Positions 1 to 5,309 of a stretch of 8,799 nucleotides of DNA are shown piece after piece. The stretch comes from Gemmatimonadota bacterium. Its GTDB lineage: Bacteria; Gemmatimonadota; Gemmatimonadetes; Gemmatimonadales; Gemmatimonadaceae. A program made the position numbers and the translations under genes. Below the pieces are notes generated by a model, which saw only the letters and a program-made list of their open reading frames with translations, searched no databases and had not been told where the DNA came from. Each line of letters starts with the position of its first letter. The first letter of the stretch is position 1. The stretch spans positions 1 through 8,799 of the forward strand of contig QHUV01000067.1 of assembly GCA_003222065.1 (NCBI GenBank), written 5' to 3'.

Positions 1-143
1 ACGGTTGCCGCGGTCAGCGAGAAGAACACGATCGCCACGAACGTATCGACGAGCGGGATCAGATTGAGCTGAACCAGATGGAACTTCTGGAACTGCGCTC
101 GGCGTCGACCTTCGCGAAGTGCGCGCGCGCGCTCGCTAGGCAT
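1..143 (-). CDS. ExbD/TolR family protein, second copy (partial, N-terminal 47 residues)
   Basis: The frame starts at ATG 143-141 and runs off the left edge, so only the N-terminus is visible. A short basic cytoplasmic stretch (Arg/Lys-rich, residues 5-22) leads into the ExbD/TolR transmembrane signature, NLIPLVDTFVAIVFFSL at residues 27-43. Asp33 lies at the position of the conserved proton-carrying aspartate of the family. A Shine-Dalgarno GGAGG lies 8 nt upstream (152-156). The start is one base past the stop of the preceding ExbD/TolR gene, so the two are very probably co-translated. In this family the helix sits in the pore of a TolQ/ExbB pentamer and the C-terminal domain is periplasmic; that domain is outside the window. 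The family call is firm from the TM signature. The specific role (TolR, ExbD or AglQ/AglS-like) is inferred from context only. Confidence 0.9.
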   Translation of the reverse strand, partial: MPSERARALREGRRRAQFQKFHLVQLNLIPLVDTFVAIVFFSLTAAT

Positions 144-144
144 C

Positions 145-693
145 TCAACGTCCTCCAGGATTGACCGACGCGACCTGCATCGAGCGAGCGGCGCTGGTCA
201 ACGAGATTTTCGAATACTTCGCGAGCTTCACTCGCTCGAGCACGTGCACGATGTCATCGTACGCGACGTCGTCGTCAGGCACGACCATCACTGCGTCGTT
301 GTCCGGAAATTGGCTCTTGATGCTGGCGAGCGTCTCCTGGAGCGTATTCAACGACGTCGAATCAAGCCCGGCGATATTCTGAGCGAACGGCTCGGCGCCG
401 CCGTTCGAGTGTTCCACACGTACACCGGCCTGCTTGATGCCGACCGCGAGGATCAACGTCGTCGTGTCTTTCTGCGCGCCACTCGTCTGTGTCTCCGCCG
501 TCACGACGACCGGAGGCAGCGCCAGATCGAATGCCGTAAGGTTCGTCATCACCGCGCCCGTGTACGTGAGGAGACTGAAGAACACGATCGAAGTGAGAAT
601 GTCGACCAACGGCACGAGATTGATGCGCCCGTGCGCCGTCAGCGGCTCGCGCTCTTGCTGGCGCGCTCGAAGCTTATGAAACCGCGAGGCCAT
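145..693 (-). CDS. ExbD/TolR family proton-channel subunit, first copy
   Basis: This is a complete 182-aa protein. It has a basic cytoplasmic N-terminus (residues 4-23) and one transmembrane helix (about 26-50) with the family signature NLVPLVDILTSIVFFSLL; Asp31 is at the conserved proton-pathway position. The periplasmic C-terminal domain follows. Near its end VPDDDVAYDDIVHVLERV (137-154) matches the conserved late ExbD/TolR segment, in which a short helix packs on a beta strand. Length is somewhat above the usual 140-150 aa because of extra residues after the helix (about 55-115). The start is supported by a purine-rich AGGAAAGG at 700-707. It lies 43 nt after the TolQ-like gene and 1 nt before a second ExbD/TolR gene. 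The expected role is the pore/plug subunit of a proton-driven motor, working with the TolQ-like protein. The two ExbD paralogues may form a heterodimer, as AglQ and AglS are thought to; that is inference. Confidence 0.93.
   Translation of the reverse strand: MASRFHKLRARQQEREPLTAHGRINLVPLVDILTSIVFFSLLTYTGAVMTNLTAFDLALPPVVVTAETQTSGAQKDTTTLILAVGIKQAGVRVEHSNGGAEPFAQNIAGLDSTSLNTLQETLASIKSQFPDNDAVMVVPDDDVAYDDIVHVLERVKLAKYSKISLTSAARSMQVASVNPGGR
152..156 (-). promoter_or_regulatory. Ribosome binding site of the second ExbD/TolR gene
   Basis: The minus strand reads GGAGG here, 8 nt before ATG 143-141. It lies inside the last codons of the upstream ExbD/TolR gene, which fixes the downstream start and supports coupled translation. 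Confidence 0.75.
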
Positions 694-736
694 GTTGGAC
701 CTTTCCTGGGCTGATGTCGGCGCTGCGTGTCACGGC

Positions 737-1378
737 CTAACGATGACCGAGGCGGACGTCCGGACGATCGATGAGCGCGTTCACGAGGCGAACCGAGAAC
801 TCGTCCACTTGCTCGATGATCAGTTCCGCCTGGCTCACCAGATACGCGTGCGCGATGGACAGCGGAATCGCCACGAGCAAGCCGAAGCCCGTCGCGTTCA
901 GCGCGATCGCGATGCCGGACGCGAGCTTCGCCGAGCGCTCCGCCGCCGACGCCGATGCGACTGATGCAAACGCTTCGCGCAAGCCGTAGATCGTTCCGAA
1001 CAGACCGAACAGCGTCGCGACGTTCGCGAGCATCGGCAGATACTGCAATCGCCGCGTGAGCTTCGGCATCACCGTGATCGCCGCCGCGTCGGCCACGCTC
1101 TGCAGATCGGCCTCGTCGCGGCTTCGGCTACGGAGAATCAGCAGCCCCATGTCCGGTAGCGCCGCGGTCGATTGGGCGCACAGCTTGATCGCCTCGTCGA
1201 TCTTCCCGGCCCGAACGAGCGAGATCACACGTTCGATGAACGCACGGCCATTGATCTTCGACTTGATGACGATCGTGTAAAACCGCTCGATGAAGATCGC
1301 GATCCCCGCCACGCCGACGGCGAGGATGAAGTTCATGATCGGTCCGCCGTTCTTGTACCACTCAATGATCGTTGACAT
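737..1378 (-). CDS. TolQ/ExbB/MotA-type proton channel family protein
   Basis: This 213-aa protein has the typical three-helix layout. TM1 is at about 13-37 and ends in the usual FIERFY-type sequence. A cytoplasmic helical region covers about 40-110. TM2 (113-134) contains MLANVATLFGLFGTIYGL, and TM3 (154-181) contains GIAIALNATGFGLLVAIPLS. The pore threonines and glycines expected of the family are visible (Thr122, Thr129, Thr163, and the GLFGT and TGFGLLVAIP segments). Known family members form an inner-membrane pentamer around a TolR/ExbD dimer and turn proton flow into mechanical work on periplasmic partners. The two ExbD/TolR genes just downstream would supply those partners. The start ATG 1378-1376 is preceded by GAGGAG (1389-1394) and AGGG (1383-1386). 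A 119-nt non-coding gap separates it from the previous gene, the only sizeable gap in the series. TolQ, ExbB and AglR cannot be told apart by sequence here, so no symbol is given. Confidence 0.95.
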   Translation of the reverse strand: MSTIIEWYKNGGPIMNFILAVGVAGIAIFIERFYTIVIKSKINGRAFIERVISLVRAGKIDEAIKLCAQSTAALPDMGLLILRSRSRDEADLQSVADAAAITVMPKLTRRLQYLPMLANVATLFGLFGTIYGLREAFASVASASAAERSAKLASGIAIALNATGFGLLVAIPLSIAHAYLVSQAELIIEQVDEFSVRLVNALIDRPDVRLGHR

Positions 1379-1388
1379 GTCGCCCTGT

Positions 1389-1394
1389 CTCCTC
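1389..1394 (-). promoter_or_regulatory. Ribosome binding site of the TolQ-like gene
   Basis: The minus strand reads GAGGAG here, with 10 nt to ATG 1378-1376. A second, closer AGGG lies at 1383-1386. Together they support the chosen start. Confidence 0.55.
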
Positions 1395-1449
1395 GCAGGC
1401 GTGTTGTGAAATCGGTGCTCGTGCTTCGTTACAAGGTTGCTTACACGGG

Positions 1450-1474
1450 CGACGTGGCGGCGTTCGCCGTGTCG
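1450..1474. other. Short GC-rich hairpin in the gap before the TolQ-like gene
   Basis: The 119-nt gap 1379-1497 is the only clear break inside the minus-strand gene series. It contains CGGCG-TT-CGCCG (1458-1469), flanked by CGAC (1450-1453) and GTCG (1471-1474), so a small imperfect stem can form on either strand. No T-run follows on the minus strand, so it is not a convincing intrinsic terminator. It could attenuate or protect the mRNA between the exported-protein genes and the motor genes, or be chance in GC-rich DNA. I see no good -10/-35 pair in the gap. Confidence 0.25.
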
Positions 1475-1497
1475 TGCCCGGCGCGTCCATCACTCCA

Positions 1498-2268
1498 TCA
1501 AAAGAGCCGTGAGGCAGAAGACGTGCCCGGCGGGCGACGCGTCGAGTCTGGCGCCGCGGCTGGTGGTGGTCGGCGCGTCGTGTCCGCGGGCGTCGTCGGC
1601 GCGCCCGGCGTCGTCGACGGCGGAGTCGTCACGATTCCACCAGGCGGACACCACCAATGTGTCGCGCACCAACGCTGCTGCACGACCGGTAACTGGTTCG
1701 CCCCCGTCGGTGCCGCTCTATTCCCCGGTGCGACCGCCATCGGCTGCGGCGGCAGACGCGGTGGGAACAGCGCCGCCGAATCCGCTGGCACGCGCACGCG
1801 GATGCGGTGCGACGGGCACCACCAGTGCGGCGCGCACCACTCGTATTGTTTGTGCAAGAACGCATACTGCGCGCGCAGCGGTGTAAGGGCGCTCACCGTC
1901 GGCAGCCGGAACAGATCCGGCGTTCCAACGCTATCCGCCGCGAGCACGAGCGAATCGGCCGGCGTCAAACGCGACGACAGGATCGCGTAGCCTTCCTGTA
2001 TCTCCGGCCAGAAATCGTGATCGTAAAAACGCGGTACCAACACTTGCCGACTGTACGCGGGAACCTCGCGCGGCCGCACCGTCACGACCTGCGGTGTCGG
2101 CACCGTCCCACGAATCTCGATCGTCGGCTGACGCCGGCGTGTCGTCCGCTGCGCATTCGCGGCCGAGCTATCTACGACCAGCGCTGCGGCGAGCAGCGCG
2201 GCGAAGGCACCCCACCCCGTCGCGCGCACGCTCCGAGATGTTCGCATGCTGCCCGTCTCCATCGCCAT
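1498..2268 (-). CDS. Exported proline-rich protein with duplicated WCAxHWWCP motif (unknown function)
   Basis: This 256-aa protein matches no family I recognise. A Sec signal peptide is clear: basic residues at 9-15, a hydrophobic core at about 20-32, and likely cleavage after ANA (Ala39, Gln40 at +1). The mature part has an aromatic, acidic segment (residues 75-95, with FYDHDFWPEI). It then carries two near-identical motifs, WCAPHWWCP (144-152) and WCATHWWCP (200-208). Each holds two Cys, one His and three Trp, which suits a disulfide or a metal site. After the second motif the tail is rich in Pro, Thr and Ala with two DxTRRPP repeats, as in cell-wall-spanning linkers. The start ATG shares its A with the TGA of the preceding TPR gene (TGATG), and GGGAGG at 2275-2280 supports it. 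A start at Met8 (2247) would also leave an intact signal peptide. Position between the TPR proteins and the TolQ-like gene suggests a periplasmic accessory of the same system; that is inference. Confidence 0.82.
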   Translation of the reverse strand: MAMETGSMRTSRSVRATGWGAFAALLAAALVVDSSAANAQRTTRRRQPTIEIRGTVPTPQVVTVRPREVPAYSRQVLVPRFYDHDFWPEIQEGYAILSSRLTPADSLVLAADSVGTPDLFRLPTVSALTPLRAQYAFLHKQYEWCAPHWWCPSHRIRVRVPADSAALFPPRLPPQPMAVAPGNRAAPTGANQLPVVQQRWCATHWWCPPGGIVTTPPSTTPGAPTTPADTTRRPPPAAAPDSTRRPPGTSSASRLF

Positions 2269-4559
2269 CAGCGACCTCCCGTCGCCACGCTCGGTGGCGT
2301 CGCGTCAACGTTGCCCTGTACCGCATTCTTTGCCCGATCGATCCATGGACGTGCAGCCGGATCATTGCCGATCGCCGGCGTCGATCCCGCGCGCTGCACG
2401 AGCTCCTGCCAGACCTGTCGCGCGGCCGAGTAGTACTGCTCCGCTTGCTGCGCCGCGCCCTGCTGCGCTGCGGTTTGCTCAGCTTCCGTTAGGCCAGACG
2501 GCAGTTGGACGTTCTTGAGGAAGTTTCCATACTCCCACTGCGCGAGCCCAACGTAGTAACTCGCTGCCGCGAGGTACTGTGGTACGCCCGACTTGATCGC
2601 GCTCGCGAAATTGCTCGTCAGCTGCTTCAACAGCGCCTGCTTCTCTCGCGACGCGCGCGCAACGCCGGCGGCGGTGAGTTGCGCCTTCGATGGAATCGCC
2701 AGCTTGATCGGTTGATATTGCGCGAAGGTCGCGACGCCTTGCTGGAATGACCGCTCGGCCACGCGTGACGCACACTCTGCCTGCAGGTCGTCCGACGGAC
2801 GCGAACAGGCATTCGTGAGTACACGATTCGCCGCCGCCGTATCGCCCGTCGCCTGCAATTGCGCGATCTGCTGTTGCCGCGCATCGCCCGCGCGCTGGTC
2901 GCGAGGATATCGCTGCGCGAAGAGCGCGTACGTGCGAGCGGCAGCCGCGGGATCGGGGGCTTCGGCGTACGTTAGCGCCGCATTCCAAAGCGCGTCCGCG
3001 GCCCGCGAATCGCGCGGATACGCATTCGCGAACTGCTCATACGCTACGGCCGCGTCCTTCTTGCGACCGAGCGAATCCAGCATTATCGCGACGCGGACCA
3101 TCGCGTCCGCTCTGCCGTTCCAGTTCTCGTTTTGTTGAATGAGCTGCTGGTATGCTTGCACGGCCTCATCTCGTTGTCCGAGATCGGCCAACAACCGTGC
3201 ACGAAGGGTCTGATACGTTAGGCGGTACTTGTAGTTCGGATATTGTTGCCCGAGCTGCGCTGAAAGCTCGACGGCGCGCTGGCGGGCCTGCTTGGAGGCG
3301 GCGGCGTCGTTGCGGGCCCGCGCCAAGCTGTCGGCAAGCATGTACGTCTCGATCGCGTTGCGAAGCGCGTCTGGCGCCTTGGCGTTCTGCGGATTCGCCT
3401 TGGCGTATGCGACGTACACCTGCTCCGCGGCCTCACTGTACTGTCCGCGCTTGATCAACGAATCGGCGAAGCTCTCCGCCGCCGATTCACGAATCACGCG
3501 AATCGAATCGGCCAGTCGCGTCTGGCCGGTGGTCGACGCCACTTGCTGCGCCTGCTCCCATTGCGTCTGGGCCTGGGCATATTGCCCGCCGCGATACATC
3601 GCGTCGCCGATCAGTCGCTGCGCCGTCGGCGTGTAGGGATCGTTAGGATATGTCGTCGCGTAGGCGCGGAACGCCTGCTCCATCGCATCCCATCGCTTTG
3701 TCTCGGACGCGCGGCGGCCCTTCTCGATCAGCGCCTTCTTCGCAACATCGGTCTGCGGGAACGCGGCCACGAACCGATCGACGACCACGAAGAGCGAGTC
3801 CTGCGCGCCGCGATCGCCCTTGTTCCGGACGAGGGCCGAGTCGAAGGCAATTATCGCGTTGCGACCGGCCTCCTGGGCGAGTTCCTGATTGCCGTTGCCG
3901 TAGGTGAACGCCGCCTTCGCGAACTCGGAACCCGCGCGTGCGTAGTCGCCCGCTCCGAACAGCGATTCGCCGAGATAGCGATTGACGATTTGCGCGCTAT
4001 CGCTCTTCGGGAAGTCGGCTAGATACCGTTGATAGATCTGCGCCGCCTCTCCGAATCGCGCGCGATTACCTGTCTGCGCCGAGGCGAGCAGGTACTGGCC
4101 GCTTTCGCGCAAGGCAGACTCGCGCAGCTTTGCCGCCGAATCGGCGAGCTGCGGATTCGCTTGCGCCCAAGCACTCCCCGGCCCCAGGAGATCCGCCAGG
4201 CGTAGCCGCGCGGTTTGCGCGGAGTCACGCTCGAGCAAACGGTTTTGATAGATGTCGGCGATCTCGCGCGCCGCCGTTAGCACACTTGAATCCGTAGGCG
4301 CCTGCGTCAACACCATCTGGTACGCCTGAATTGCCTCGGGGAAATTCCCCTGATCGCGGAACGTCTGCGCAACGCGGCGCATCAACGCCAACTGATACGG
4401 CGCTCCACCGCGACCCTGGAAGTAACGACTGGCCGCTTGCGCGCCGCCGACCTGCGTGAACGCGACGGCCATGTACTCGATTGCCTCGCCACGCAGCCCG
4501 AGCCGCGCCTGCTGCTCTGGCGTCAGCTTGTCGTACGCATCGACGAGTCGGCTGAACAC
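2268..4559 (-). CDS. TPR-repeat protein, 3' fragment downstream of the amber codon
   Basis: The open frame really extends back to 4733, just past the TAG. 4559 is only the first possible start codon in it (GTG), giving 763 aa. That GTG has no strong Shine-Dalgarno and lies inside a repeat. The product would have no signal peptide, although the fold and neighbours are periplasmic. Tandem TPR units run through it, for example QMVLTQAPTDSSVLTAAREI early on and RYLADFPKSDSAQIVNRYLG at about 180-200. Later examples are RAYATTYPNDPYTPTAQRLI, YEQFANAYPRDSRAADALWN and FAQRYPRDQRAGDARQQQIA. The spaced Pro-x-Asp...Ala...Ala pattern is typical of BamD/YbgF-like repeats. The last ~150 residues are helical and Gln/Ala-rich, ending in a short polar tail. 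Its stop codon overlaps the start of the next gene. Expected role: scaffold linking the proton motor to envelope partners (inferred). Confidence 0.82.
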   Translation of the reverse strand: MFSRLVDAYDKLTPEQQARLGLRGEAIEYMAVAFTQVGGAQAASRYFQGRGGAPYQLALMRRVAQTFRDQGNFPEAIQAYQMVLTQAPTDSSVLTAAREIADIYQNRLLERDSAQTARLRLADLLGPGSAWAQANPQLADSAAKLRESALRESGQYLLASAQTGNRARFGEAAQIYQRYLADFPKSDSAQIVNRYLGESLFGAGDYARAGSEFAKAAFTYGNGNQELAQEAGRNAIIAFDSALVRNKGDRGAQDSLFVVVDRFVAAFPQTDVAKKALIEKGRRASETKRWDAMEQAFRAYATTYPNDPYTPTAQRLIGDAMYRGGQYAQAQTQWEQAQQVASTTGQTRLADSIRVIRESAAESFADSLIKRGQYSEAAEQVYVAYAKANPQNAKAPDALRNAIETYMLADSLARARNDAAASKQARQRAVELSAQLGQQYPNYKYRLTYQTLRARLLADLGQRDEAVQAYQQLIQQNENWNGRADAMVRVAIMLDSLGRKKDAAVAYEQFANAYPRDSRAADALWNAALTYAEAPDPAAAARTYALFAQRYPRDQRAGDARQQQIAQLQATGDTAAANRVLTNACSRPSDDLQAECASRVAERSFQQGVATFAQYQPIKLAIPSKAQLTAAGVARASREKQALLKQLTSNFASAIKSGVPQYLAAASYYVGLAQWEYGNFLKNVQLPSGLTEAEQTAAQQGAAQQAEQYYSAARQVWQELVQRAGSTPAIGNDPAARPWIDRAKNAVQGNVDATPPSVATGGR
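2275..2280 (-). promoter_or_regulatory. Ribosome binding site of the WCAxHWWCP protein gene
   Basis: The minus strand reads GGGAGG here, 6 nt before ATG 2268-2266 and inside the end of the TPR gene. It favours the start at 2268 over Met8 at 2247 and fits translational coupling through the TGATG overlap. Confidence 0.65.
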
Positions 4560-4580
4560 GTCGACTGCCTTCTGGTACTC

Positions 4581-4607
4581 GGCCTGATTCGCCTGGTTAG
4601 CCTGGTT
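4581..4607 (-). repeat. Three tandem 9-nt units encoding Asn-Gln-Ala x3
   Basis: On the minus strand, AAC CAG GCT / AAC CAG GCG / AAT CAG GCC encode NQANQANQA. They sit between the two helices of a TPR unit (before EYQKAVDVF), shortly after the amber codon. Units differ only at synonymous third positions, so the array looks like a small in-frame expansion in a loop. It does not change the frame. Confidence 0.85.
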
Positions 4608-4733
4608 GTAGTACGACCAGCCGAGCTTGTAGAGCGCAAGGAAATAGATGTCACTCGGCGCCTGCGTGGCGGCGACGGCCTGTTCGTACGCCGTTGCGGC
4701 AGTGGCGAAGCCAAGTCGCCGCGCCTCGCCGCG

Positions 4734-4736
4734 CTA
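4734..4736 (-). other. In-frame amber (TAG) codon inside the TPR gene
   Basis: On the minus strand the local codons read TCG CGT TAG CGC GGC. The frame is open for 190 codons before and 821 codons after this triplet, with TPR sequence on both sides. No ATG, GTG or TTG start occurs in frame for the next 174 nt. This makes translational restart directly after the stop unlikely and a simple nonsense change or error the easiest reading. Confidence 0.9.
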
Positions 4737-5306
4737 ACGCGAGGCCAACTCGAACCGCGCATCACCCAACCGGAAGAACGCCTCGGCACGGAACCTCGAG
4801 TTCGTCATCGCCGCGACGCGCTCGAACATGCGCGCGGCGTCGGCCCACCGTTGTTGGGACGCGTACAGCGTGCCGAGTGTGTACGTGGCGGCGTCGATCT
4901 GCTCGAAGTTTGGATACCGATTGACGAGCTCCTCGTACCGCGCGATTGCCGCCGAATAATCCGGTGCGATCGGCGACCCGCTCGTCATCGGCGTTGCGGC
5001 TGCCGGCGCGCGCGCGGTGTCGACGCGCGCGACCGCCACTCCAGCCGACCGCTGACTCTGCGCGAATACCGTATCCGCCTGCCTTACGAGCAGCTCGCCG
5101 AGCTGCAAGAGCGCGTTCGGCCGCAGCGGGCTCGCCGGATAGCGGTTGAGGAAATCCTGAAGTCTGCTGATGGCGGAATCGAGTGTCGTCGGTGGGGCCG
5201 CGGGCGCTCGATTCACGCTTGCGACGTTCACGACCGCCGTCTGCGCGGTGAGCGCCGCCGGCAACAGGAACGCCGCCGCGATGAACAGTCTGATGATCCG
5301 GGTCAT
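4734..5306 (-). CDS. TPR protein, 5' fragment with signal peptide (190 aa, ends at in-frame amber)
   Basis: The frame starts at ATG 5306-5304, only 3 nt after the stop of the preceding 750-aa protein gene. It opens with a clear Sec signal peptide: basic residues 3-6, hydrophobic core 7-19, likely cleavage after LTA at residue 21, with Gln at +1. Next come a TPR-like unit (about 42-80, DFLNRYPASPLRPNALLQLG) and an Ala/Thr/Pro-rich linker (81-116). A second unit follows (117-150, ARYEELVNRYPNFEQIDAAT), and then one that is cut in half by TAG. The repeated RYP-x(5-8)-A-x-x-x-LG pattern is that of periplasmic TPR proteins of the BamD/CpoB type, which act as scaffolds. CpoB itself is a TolA-linked TPR protein, so a TPR protein beside TolQ/TolR-type genes is expected. 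Alone, this fragment would be a short secreted protein of doubtful use. It most likely belongs to one longer protein with the downstream frame. Confidence 0.85.
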   Translation of the reverse strand: MTRIIRLFIAAAFLLPAALTAQTAVVNVASVNRAPAAPPTTLDSAISRLQDFLNRYPASPLRPNALLQLGELLVRQADTVFAQSQRSAGVAVARVDTARAPAAATPMTSGSPIAPDYSAAIARYEELVNRYPNFEQIDAATYTLGTLYASQQRWADAARMFERVAAMTNSRFRAEAFFRLGDARFELASR

Positions 5307-5309
5307 CGA

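Larger units (their letters stand above)
2268..5306 (-). pseudogene. Exported TPR-repeat protein gene interrupted by one in-frame TAG
   Basis: The frames 4734-5306 and 2268-4733 are the same reading frame, separated only by TAG at 4736-4734. Translating through the stop gives one 1,012-residue polypeptide: signal peptide (1-21), a first TPR-like helix pair (about 42-80), an Ala/Pro linker (81-116), and TPR units to near the C-terminus. The stop follows FELASR and falls between the two helices of one repeat; the very next codons continue as RGEARRLGFATAATAYEQAV, a normal TPR helix. No frameshift is involved. A single C-to-T change of a CAG (Gln) codon would be enough. The entry is called a pseudogene because the secreted 190-aa piece lacks most repeats and the 3' piece has no signal peptide. 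Sequencing error, a young nonsense mutation, or amber read-through would all look like this. The two pieces are listed separately below. Confidence 0.7.

Noticed and set aside
120..132. Alternating GC run near the start of the second ExbD/TolR gene
   Set aside because: Six GC dinucleotides simply encode Arg and Ala codons in GC-rich DNA; too short to claim a structural element.
4560..4733. A separate gene start directly after the amber codon
   Set aside because: No ATG, GTG or TTG occurs in frame in these 58 codons, so the sequence is best read as a continuation of the interrupted TPR gene.
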